NCBI GenBank assembly: GCA_964630295.1
Contig: CAZVTU010000011.1
Coordinates: forward strand, 1-15,321
Direction: 5' to 3'
DNA length: 15,321 nt
From: CAZVTU01 sp964630295
GTDB taxonomy: Bacteria > Patescibacteriota > Minisyncoccia > Minisyncoccales > RBG-13-42-11
The position numbers and the translations under genes are program-made. Under the pieces are notes generated by a model that had not been told where the DNA came from, searched no databases, and saw nothing but the letters and a program-made list of their open reading frames with translations. How positions within the stretch are numbered: position 1 is the first letter of the stretch; the number at the start of each line of letters is the position of its first letter. Below, piece by piece: positions 8,694-14,571 of the stretch.

Positions 8694-9734
8694 TTAGATT
8701 TTAAATTCAATAACATCACCATTTTGGACGACATAATCTCGACCAACAGTTTGAATCCACCCTTTTTCTCGGGCATTCTTCCAACTGCCAGCTGCAGCTA
8801 ATTTCTCCCAATTAATTACATCTGCCCTAATAAACCTTTCTTCAAAATCAGAATGGACTCTACCGCCGGCAGCCGGTGCTTTCCATCCTCGTGGTAACGT
8901 CCAAGCTCTAACTTCTTTTCCTCCTGCTACTGTGTAAAAAGTAATTAAATCAAGGATATTGTAGCAATTCAGAATTAGTGGGTCAAGACGAGAACGTATT
9001 CCTAGTTCTTTAATCTCTTCCTCAGTTAATTCGGAAATTTCTTCTTCTTCTTTTAAATTCATTGCTAAATAGGCAGGATATTTCTCAGGAAGAGTTTTAG
9101 GACCACTATTAGTATTTAAAATATAAAAGATCGGTTTTAAGGTCAAAAATTGATGTTCTTTAATGCTTTCTTTTTCTTCTTCGGTTAGATCTATCTCGGA
9201 AATTAATTTCCCGCGAGAAACAAAATCCTTAAGTTTATTTAATAGGTCTAATTTACGAAGAGTTTTTTTATCTTTAGTTTTAGCTTCTTTGTCTAATTTA
9301 GCAATTAAGTTTTCTAAAGTTTCTATATCTTTCATTAAAAGCTCAACTTTAACTGTTTCAATATCGCTTTCTGGATTAATTTCACCGGTAACATGCTCAA
9401 CATTTTTATCTTCAAAAGCTCTAACCACTTCCAAAATGGCATCACAAGTTCTGATATGGGCTAAAAACTGATTACCCAAACCTTCTCCTTTATGGGCACC
9501 CTTTACTAAACCGGCAATGTCAACAAATTCAATGATAGTAGGAGTTGTTTTTTCGGGTTTAATAATTGAGGCTATTTTTTCCAACTTCTCATCGGGCACG
9601 ATTACTACCCCATAATTAGGGTGAACAGTAGTAAAAGGGTAGGCAGCAATATCAACCGGTTTTTTAGTTAGGGCTTTAAATAAGGTGGACTTACCAACAT
9701 TGGGAAGTCCAACAATACCTACTGAAAAACTCAT
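8694..9734 (-). CDS. ychF: Ribosome-associated Obg-family ATPase YchF/OLA1
   Basis: YchF is a cytoplasmic Obg-family P-loop enzyme that binds ribosomes and prefers ATP. The 346-residue protein has G1 GLPNVGKST (9-17, K15), a switch region PFTTVHPNYG, G3 DIAGLVKGA (D72-G75) followed by HKGEGLGNQFLAHIR, a central coiled-coil-like helical part (about 120-200) and a C-terminal TGS domain with FYTVAGGKEVRAWTL, FEERFIRADVI and DYVVQNGDVIEF. At the G4 position, where E. coli YchF has N-V-N-E, this protein reads N207-T-N-S210. The usual glutamate that goes with ATP preference is therefore replaced by serine. It is the first gene of the operon ychF-rpsF-ssb-rpsR and has its own strong promoter. Confidence 0.96.
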   Translation of the reverse strand: MSFSVGIVGLPNVGKSTLFKALTKKPVDIAAYPFTTVHPNYGVVIVPDEKLEKIASIIKPEKTTPTIIEFVDIAGLVKGAHKGEGLGNQFLAHIRTCDAILEVVRAFEDKNVEHVTGEINPESDIETVKVELLMKDIETLENLIAKLDKEAKTKDKKTLRKLDLLNKLKDFVSRGKLISEIDLTEEEKESIKEHQFLTLKPIFYILNTNSGPKTLPEKYPAYLAMNLKEEEEISELTEEEIKELGIRSRLDPLILNCYNILDLITFYTVAGGKEVRAWTLPRGWKAPAAGGRVHSDFEERFIRADVINWEKLAAAGSWKNAREKGWIQTVGRDYVVQNGDVIEFKI

Positions 9735-9740
9735 AAAATT

Positions 9741-9769
9741 ATGATACTTCTTTAAAAATTAAAAGTCAA
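9741..9769 (-). promoter_or_regulatory. ychF operon promoter, predicted leaderless
   Basis: On the minus strand TTGACT (9769-9764), a 17-bp spacer and TATCAT (9746-9741) form a near-consensus sigma-70 promoter. The expected start, 7 bases past the last -10 base, is 9734, which is the A of the ychF ATG. This gives a message with no 5' leader. No Shine-Dalgarno sequence lies near the ATG. A purine run AAGGGGAGG (9778-9770) lies just upstream of the -35, too far from the ATG to act as its ribosome-binding site. Confidence 0.7.
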
Positions 9770-9797
9770 CCTCCCCTTATATTAATAACCATCGTCA

Positions 9798-9831
9798 TAT
9801 TAATAATTATACGGCCGTTGAATTATTAATA
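9798..9831 (-). promoter_or_regulatory. 34-bp palindrome, copy 2 (putative operator with embedded -10)
   Basis: Two perfect inverted 11-bp arms, TATTAATAATT (9798-9808) and AATTATTAATA (9821-9831), flank a 12-bp centre whose middle 8 bases ACGGCCGT are also palindromic. It begins 3 bases past the stop of the PaaX-like gene and matches copy 1 at 29 of 34 positions in the same orientation. Like copy 1 it contains a minus-strand TATAAT (9811-9806), with an ATG just downstream (9798-9796). An extra TATTAATA half-site sits at 9780-9787. It lies 28 bp upstream of the ychF -35 box. No T-run follows, so it does not look like a terminator. Confidence 0.6.
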
Positions 9832-9834
9832 CAT

Positions 9835-10401
9835 TTAAAGGTTAAAGACTTTTTTGAAAAAGTTTTCATTTTCTAATTTGACTACTTCTAAAATTTGAAT
9901 TCCTTTTTTATCCACGCTTAGAAATTCCCTCAAAAGCGCTATTTCTTCCTGACAGGGATAGGGAGTTATCCAAACACTTTGTTGAATTCGATAAAATCCC
10001 CATTCTTTTAATTTTCTTCTAAAGATATCTCGAATAAGTCTAGAAGTCTCAGGGATATCAAAAATAACCAATCTCCATTTTTTATCCCATTTTTTAGGTT
10101 TTTCGATTTCTAAGTCATCTACCTGATATTTCCCGGCTAGTTTCTTTCCTTCTTTAGTCAAGGCGATCTGAACATCATATCCTTTCCTTTTGATTTCAAT
10201 TAACCCCCTTCTCTTTAGATAATTAAAGATATTAGCTGCTTTCTGTTTAGATAAGCTTTTCTTTATTTTGGGAATATTTTTAAATAGGTTTAAAGCAAAA
10301 TAAGGCGAGAAAGCAGCAACATAAACGACTCCAGTCAAAAGTAAATATTTTAAAACCTCTCTAGAGTAATATCTTATTTTTATTTTAGTAACTCCCTTCA
10401 T
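9835..10401 (-). CDS. PaaX-like winged-helix regulator with Cas2-like C-terminal domain
   Basis: This 188-residue protein has two recognisable parts. Residues about 10-95 look like a winged helix-turn-helix (KAANIFNYLKRRGLIEIKRKG, then LTKEGKKLA). Residues about 105-188 resemble the ferredoxin-like Cas2 fold found at the C-terminus of PaaX-family proteins (KWDKKWRLVIFDIPE, then LKEWGFYRIQQSVWITPYPC). D115 in FDIPE is at the place of the Cas2 metal-binding aspartate. PaaX proteins repress transcription, but no aromatic-degradation genes are near, so the regulated process is unknown. The start codon abuts a 34-bp palindrome covering the promoter, and a second copy follows the stop, which suggests autoregulation. 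No CRISPR repeats or other cas genes are here. Family placement is fairly sure; DNA-binding target and any nuclease activity are inference. Confidence 0.8.
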   Translation of the reverse strand: MKGVTKIKIRYYSREVLKYLLLTGVVYVAAFSPYFALNLFKNIPKIKKSLSKQKAANIFNYLKRRGLIEIKRKGYDVQIALTKEGKKLAGKYQVDDLEIEKPKKWDKKWRLVIFDIPETSRLIRDIFRRKLKEWGFYRIQQSVWITPYPCQEEIALLREFLSVDKKGIQILEVVKLENENFFKKVFNL

Positions 10402-10435
10402 TATTAATAATTATACACCCGTATATTTATTAATA
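10402..10435 (-). promoter_or_regulatory. 34-bp palindrome, copy 1 (putative autoregulatory operator)
   Basis: The arms TATTAATAATT (10402-10412) and ATTTATTAATA (10425-10435) are inverted repeats with one mismatch, around a 12-bp centre ATACACCCGTAT. It touches the start codon of the PaaX-like gene and covers that gene's likely promoter from the -35 to the -10. The TATTAATA octamers lie 26 bp apart in both copies. I noticed this octamer nowhere else in the window. A protein bound here would block the regulator's own promoter, and it would end 5 bp from the -35 of the divergent sugar mutase gene. Confidence 0.6.
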
Positions 10436-10438
10436 CAA
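10410..10438 (-). promoter_or_regulatory. Promoter of the PaaX-like gene
   Basis: On the minus strand TTGTAT (10438-10433), a 17-bp spacer and a perfect TATAAT (10415-10410) precede the ATG at 10401. The expected start is about 10403, leaving a leader of about 2 bases. The -35 is weak (3 of 6), while the -10 is consensus. The element is embedded in the palindrome, as expected for a repressor-controlled promoter. Confidence 0.5.
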
Positions 10439-10440
10439 AA

Positions 10441-10469
10441 TTGGTAAAGTTTTTAGCTATTGATATAAT
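10441..10469 (+). promoter_or_regulatory. Promoter of the phosphomannomutase gene
   Basis: TTGGTA (10441-10446), a 17-bp spacer and TATAAT (10464-10469) point toward the sugar mutase gene. The expected start is about 10476, giving a leader of about 18 bases that contains AAGG (10487-10490) close before the ATG. It is divergent from the regulator's promoter and sits 5 bp from the edge of palindrome copy 1. Confidence 0.55.
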
Positions 10470-10493
10470 AAATAATATAACTAAGCAAGGCAT

Positions 10494-11837
10494 ATGAAAA
10501 TCAATTCTGAGATTTTCAAAGCTTACGATATTCGGGGAATTTATCCTAAAGAAATTAATTCTGAAGTGGCTTATCTTATTGGTCGAGCTTTCGTTAAGTT
10601 TTTGAAAAAGAAAAAACCAAAAATTGTAGTTGGGAGAGACAACCGTCTTTCTTCACCCTTTCTTTTTAAAGCTTTAGCTAAAGGAATTGTTGATCAAGGA
10701 GCTAATTTAGTTGATATTGGTCTTGCAACAACTCCAATACTTTATTTCGCAGTAGCTCATTTTAAATTCGATGGAGGGATAGAAATTTCAGCGTCTCACA
10801 ATCCTTCACAATATAATGGGTTTAAATTAGTTAGAGAAAAAGCTATACCAATAAGTGGGAAAAGCGGAATAAAAGAAATTAAAAAGTTAGTTTTAATAGA
10901 TAAATTTGAAGGTGAAAGGAAGGGGAGGATATTAAAGAAAAGAGTTTTAAAAGAATATCTTAATTTTAATTTTAAAGATTTTAATCGAAAAAAAATAGCT
11001 CCATTGAAAATTGTGATTGATACAGCTAATGCTGTTTCAGGAATTGTTGTGTCAGAAATTTTTAAGAAAACAAAATGTAGAATTTATCATCTCTATTCTA
11101 AACTGGATGGTTCTTTTCCTCATCACAATCCAGATCCTTTATTAAAAGAGAATCTAAAAACACTCACTCAAATGGTGAGGAAGAAAAGAGCTAATTTAGG
11201 AATCGCTTTTGATGGTGATGGAGATAGAATTATTTTTGTTGATGAAAAGGGAAAAGTTATTTCTGGAGATTTAATTACTGCTCTACTTGCCGAGCTGATT
11301 TTAGAAAAAAATCCAAAAAAGAAGATTCTTTATGATGTTCGCTCTAGTAATATCGTTAGAGAAATAATTCAAAGAAAAGGAGGTATTCCGATAAAAGGAA
11401 GAGTTGGACACTCTTTCATTAAAGAAAAAATGAGAAAAGAGAATATTATTTTCGCTGGAGAATTATCCGGTCATTATTATCTAAAGAAGCATTATTTCTG
11501 TGAGGCGCCTATTTTTGTTTTATTTAAAATCTTAGAAATTATCTCCCAGACCAATAAATCTCTTTCGGAAATAATAAAGCCTTTCAAAAAATATTATCAT
11601 TCTGGCGAGTTAAATTTTAAAGTGAGAAATAAAAAAAAGATTTTAAAAGCTTTAGAGAAAAAATTTAAAGATGGAAAAATTTCAAAGATAGACGGAATTC
11701 GTATTGATTTTTCAAATTGGTGGTTTCTAGTACGTCCTTCACATACTGAACCTCTAATGCGATTGGTTGTTGAGGCTAAAAATAAAAAATTACTAGAAAG
11801 AAAGACCCATCTTCTTTCTAACTTCTTGAATGGTTGA
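10494..11837 (+). CDS. Phosphomannomutase/phosphoglucomutase
   Basis: This 447-residue alpha-D-phosphohexomutase moves phosphate between C6 and C1 of mannose or glucose, feeding GDP-mannose or UDP/ADP-glucose synthesis. All four family sites are visible. They are the phosphoserine loop ISASHNPSQYNG (S101), the metal loop DGDGDR (D240, D242, D244), the sugar-specificity loop GELSGH (E323, S325, H327) and the C-terminal phosphate-binding loop RPSHTEP (from R414), where the common N of RxSNTEP is H417. The GExSGH loop is typical of bifunctional PMM/PGM enzymes, so I do not choose between manB and pgm. It has its own promoter and stands alone on the plus strand. Its last 45 bases overlap the 3' end of the convergent trpS. 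The cupin and epimerase near 15 kb may belong to the same sugar pathway. Confidence 0.93.
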   Translation: MKINSEIFKAYDIRGIYPKEINSEVAYLIGRAFVKFLKKKKPKIVVGRDNRLSSPFLFKALAKGIVDQGANLVDIGLATTPILYFAVAHFKFDGGIEISASHNPSQYNGFKLVREKAIPISGKSGIKEIKKLVLIDKFEGERKGRILKKRVLKEYLNFNFKDFNRKKIAPLKIVIDTANAVSGIVVSEIFKKTKCRIYHLYSKLDGSFPHHNPDPLLKENLKTLTQMVRKKRANLGIAFDGDGDRIIFVDEKGKVISGDLITALLAELILEKNPKKKILYDVRSSNIVREIIQRKGGIPIKGRVGHSFIKEKMRKENIIFAGELSGHYYLKKHYFCEAPIFVLFKILEIISQTNKSLSEIIKPFKKYYHSGELNFKVRNKKKILKALEKKFKDGKISKIDGIRIDFSNWWFLVRPSHTEPLMRLVVEAKNKKLLERKTHLLSNFLNG

Positions 11838-12773
11838 GCGAGCTAAAATTTGAGCCCTCTTTCTTCCTTGTTCTAAAATTTCTCTAACATAAACTTCTCG
11901 GCTAAGAAGCTCTTTTCTTTTTCGATGGAATGGTTCTAAAGAATCGATTACTAACTCAGTTAAAGATTTTTTAAATTCAGCATAACCTCTACCTTTAAAT
12001 TTCTTCTCTAATTCTTTGATGGTTTTTCCAGAAAGTAATGAGTAAATTGTTAAAAGATTAGAAATTCCTGGTTTCTTTTTGAGGTCGTATTTTATAACTT
12101 TACCGGTATCAGTTACTGCTTTCATAATTTTTTCTTTGATTTGTTCTGGTGTATCGAAGAGACCAATATAACTTTCTGGTTTATCAGTTTTAGACATTTT
12201 TTTTGTTGGATTTGTTAGACTCATTATTCTGGCTCCGGTTTTTGGTAATCTTACTTCCGGAACTTTAAAAGTTTGACCAAATCTTTGGTTAAATTTTCGA
12301 GCAATAGTCCTTGTTAATTCAACATGTTGTTTTTGGTCTTCCCCCACAGGGACGATGTCAGTCTGATAAAGTAAAATGTCAGCTGCCATTAGAATTGGAT
12401 AGTTAAGAAGGCCAGCATTCAGATTTTGTTTAAATTTTTTTGATTTTTCTTTATATTGAGTCATTCGGGTTAAGTCTCCGACTGGGGTGACTGTGTTTAA
12501 AAGCCAGGTTAATTCAGTATGTTCAGGGATTTGAGATTGAACAAAAATTATTGATTTTTCAGGATCAATACCAGCTGCTAAATATGTAATTGCTTTTTCC
12601 AAAATTAATTTTTTGAGAGTCTTTGGGTCGTAGGGAGCAGTTAGAGCATGAAGGTCAACAATACAAAAAATACATTCATAATTTTGTTGAAGTTCTACCC
12701 ATTGCTTAATAGCTCCTAAATAATTTCCGATGTGAATGTCGCCTGTTGGTTGAATACCACTAAAAACTCTCAT
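11793..12773 (-). CDS. trpS: Tryptophanyl-tRNA synthetase
   Basis: This class I synthetase charges tRNA-Trp. From the ATG at 12773 the protein has 326 residues, normal for bacterial TrpS. It opens MRVFSGIQPTGDIHIGNYLGA, containing the HIGH-type signature (H14-I-G-N17). The KMSKS-type loop is K192-M-S-K195, followed by TDKPESYI, and the region PVGEDQKQHVELTRTIA is typical of the family. A TTG at 12791 in the same frame would add six residues, but GGAGG touches it directly with no spacing, and the ATG matches the family start better. It follows rnjA by 29 bases on the same strand and probably shares its message. The 3' end overlaps the convergent sugar mutase gene by 45 bases. Confidence 0.95.
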   Translation of the reverse strand: MRVFSGIQPTGDIHIGNYLGAIKQWVELQQNYECIFCIVDLHALTAPYDPKTLKKLILEKAITYLAAGIDPEKSIIFVQSQIPEHTELTWLLNTVTPVGDLTRMTQYKEKSKKFKQNLNAGLLNYPILMAADILLYQTDIVPVGEDQKQHVELTRTIARKFNQRFGQTFKVPEVRLPKTGARIMSLTNPTKKMSKTDKPESYIGLFDTPEQIKEKIMKAVTDTGKVIKYDLKKKPGISNLLTIYSLLSGKTIKELEKKFKGRGYAEFKKSLTELVIDSLEPFHRKRKELLSREVYVREILEQGRKRAQILARSTIQEVRKKMGLSF

Positions 12774-12782
12774 AAATATATT

Positions 12783-12795
12783 GAGGTTCAACCTC
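12783..12795 (-). promoter_or_regulatory. Small hairpin over a GGAGG sequence upstream of trpS
   Basis: GAGGTT and AACCTC are perfect inverted repeats around one base. As RNA this could fold as a 4-5 bp stem. It includes most of GGAGG (12796-12792), the only strong Shine-Dalgarno-like sequence near trpS. That GGAGG is 18 bases from the preferred ATG, too far for ordinary use. It may be a masked ribosome-binding site or chance. Confidence 0.25.
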
Positions 12796-12802
12796 CATAT
12801 TT

Positions 12803-14485
12803 TTAGACTTCAATTACAACTGGCAAGATCATCGGTCGTCTCTGAGTTTTATTAAAGAAAAACTGACCGATTTTGTTGCGAATTTCATCTTTAATATAAC
12901 TCCAATTTACCGCTCCTCCTGAACCTGTTGCTCGATGAACGATTTCAATTACTTTCTTTCTAGTATCTCTTAACAATCCCTTCGATTCTCTTAAATAAAC
13001 AAACCCTCTTGATATTATATCAGGGGAGCCCCTAACTTTTCCAGTTTGCTTATCCACTACTACCACAATAACAAACATTCCATCTTTGGCTAAAATTTGT
13101 CTATCTCTCAAAACCACTTCTCCAACATCCCCGATTCCTAAACCATCCACCATTACATAATTTGAAGGAACCATTGTTTTTTCAATAGAAATCATCTTTT
13201 GATTTAGATTAATAATTTGACCGTTTTCTGCTACGATTATATTTTTCTCAGGAATACCCACTTCTTTGGCAATTTCAGAATGAGCAACTAACATTGAATA
13301 TTGGCCATGAATCGGCAGGAAAAATTTTGGCCTCATAATTTTAATCATTTCTTTTAATTCCTCTTTCTGAGCGTGACCACCAGCATGGATATCCATCATC
13401 TTATAATGAAAAACTTTAGCCCCCTGTCGTAAAATACTATCTTTAAGAATTTGGACTGTTCTTTCGTTTCCAGGGATAACCGAGGAAGAAAGAATAACCA
13501 TATCACCATGTTTAAAACGAAGAATGGGGTGGTCTTTTTGGGCCACTCTCATTAAAACTGCGGAGCCTTCTCCCTGAGCGCCGGTACACAAAACTGTTAT
13601 CTTTGAATCAGGCAAATTTTTAATCTCTTTAGCGTTAATAAGTGTCCCTTTTTTCGTTTTGATATAACCTAAAATTTTACTAATCTCTACATTCGTTTTC
13701 ATTGAATATCCCTCAATTGCTACTTTTCTTCTGTATTTTTCTGATAGAGAAATAATTTGTTGGATTCGATTAATTAATGAAGCAAAAGTAGCAGCGAAAA
13801 TTCTACCGGTTGATTTTTTAAAGATTTCTTCTAAATTTTTCTCAATCGTTTTTTCAGAAAGAGAATGTCCTTCTTCTTCGGCTCCGGTGGAATCAGAAAG
13901 AAGGAGGAGAATTTTCCTTTTACCGAGATTTCTTAATTTCTGAAAATTAGTCGGTAAATCATTTACGGGATTGGGATCAAATTTAAAATCGGAAGTGTGT
14001 AAAATATTACCGACAGGAGTTTCAATAAATAAACCTAAATTATCTGGAATATTATGGTTTTGCCGAAAAAATTCAATCTTAAAAGGACCAATTTTAATTC
14101 TTGAGCCGTCCTTAACTTCAGTAATATTTAATTTCGGCAAATTAGGAAAGTCATCTTGTCTTTTTAAAATTATTCCCCGAGTTAAAGGAGAAGCATAGAA
14201 CTCCAAATTAGGATGCCAGATCTTTTCAATTAAATAGGGAACGGCACCAATATGATCATAATGGCCATGAGTGAAAACAATCCCTAAGATGTTTTTTTGT
14301 TTATCTCTTAAATAATTAATATTAGGAACAATGTAATCAATACCGGGCATATCTTCTTCTGGCATTCGAAAACCCATATCGCAAATCAAAATCTTCTCTT
14401 GCCATTCTAAGAGCATCATATTCCTTCCAACTTCTCCTAAACCGCCAAGAGGAATTATTTTAAGATTACCTTTTACTTTTTTCAT
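12803..14485 (-). CDS. rnj: Ribonuclease J
   Basis: RNase J is a metallo-beta-lactamase/beta-CASP enzyme with 5'-3' exonuclease and endonuclease activity that matures and degrades RNA. The 560-residue protein has the metal motif THGHYDH (H73, H75, D77, H78), the further ligands H144 and D166 (HTSDFKFD), the beta-CASP region after about residue 200 with GRIFAATFASLINRIQ, the HAGGHAQ motif (H367, H371) and PIHGQY (H393), then a C-terminal domain. The frame stays open upstream to an ATG at 14512, but that would read through the tRNA T-arm. The ATG at 14485 gives MKKVKGNLKIIPLGGLGEVG, the normal start. Only 2 bases separate this ATG from the tRNA-Leu 3' end and no ribosome-binding sequence exists there. 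Whether it is RNase J1- or J2-like cannot be told, and only one copy is visible. Confidence 0.95.
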   Translation of the reverse strand: MKKVKGNLKIIPLGGLGEVGRNMMLLEWQEKILICDMGFRMPEEDMPGIDYIVPNINYLRDKQKNILGIVFTHGHYDHIGAVPYLIEKIWHPNLEFYASPLTRGIILKRQDDFPNLPKLNITEVKDGSRIKIGPFKIEFFRQNHNIPDNLGLFIETPVGNILHTSDFKFDPNPVNDLPTNFQKLRNLGKRKILLLLSDSTGAEEEGHSLSEKTIEKNLEEIFKKSTGRIFAATFASLINRIQQIISLSEKYRRKVAIEGYSMKTNVEISKILGYIKTKKGTLINAKEIKNLPDSKITVLCTGAQGEGSAVLMRVAQKDHPILRFKHGDMVILSSSVIPGNERTVQILKDSILRQGAKVFHYKMMDIHAGGHAQKEELKEMIKIMRPKFFLPIHGQYSMLVAHSEIAKEVGIPEKNIIVAENGQIINLNQKMISIEKTMVPSNYVMVDGLGIGDVGEVVLRDRQILAKDGMFVIVVVVDKQTGKVRGSPDIISRGFVYLRESKGLLRDTRKKVIEIVHRATGSGGAVNWSYIKDEIRNKIGQFFFNKTQRRPMILPVVIEV

Positions 14486-14487
14486 AG

Positions 14488-14571
14488 TGCGGACGGTGGG
14501 ATTCGAACCCACAAGCCTTAAGGGGCATTAGGTCCTGAACCTAACGCGTATTCCAGTTCCGCCACGTCCGC
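14488..14571 (-). tRNA. tRNA-Leu (anticodon CAG)
   Basis: This 84-base tRNA is read on the minus strand. The acceptor arms are GCGGACG (14571-14565) and CGTCCGC (14495-14489), with discriminator A at 14488. The D-arm is GCG...CGC with a loop containing TGG. The anticodon stem TTAGG/CCTAA holds the 7-base loop TTCAGGA, giving anticodon CAG, which reads CUG. A long variable arm (GCC/GGC stem) makes it a class II tRNA, as leucine tRNAs are. The T-arm is GTGGG-TTCGAAT-CCCAC. CCA is not encoded: the next bases are CTA, where TA starts the rnj ATG. The 5' end directly follows the TAG of the cupin gene. Confidence 0.95.

Noticed and set aside
9798..9831. Palindrome read as a transcription terminator for the PaaX-like gene
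   Set aside because: There is no T-run on either side, the arms are AT-rich, and the same sequence sits at the gene's promoter, which fits an operator better.
9780..10435. TATTAATA repeats as a small CRISPR array next to a Cas2-like gene
   Set aside because: There are only five octamers at unequal spacing (18 and 26 bp), with no spacers and no cas1 or effector genes.
10494..11837. Possible recoding of TGA as glycine, known in some CPR lineages
   Set aside because: The sugar mutase ends naturally at TGA right after its conserved C-terminal domain, and the epimerase also ends at TGA; no gene has an internal TGA.
14486..14512. RNase J frame stays open upstream to an ATG at 14512, nine residues earlier
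   Set aside because: Those codons are the T-arm and acceptor stem of the tRNA-Leu gene, and the family N-terminus matches the ATG at 14485.
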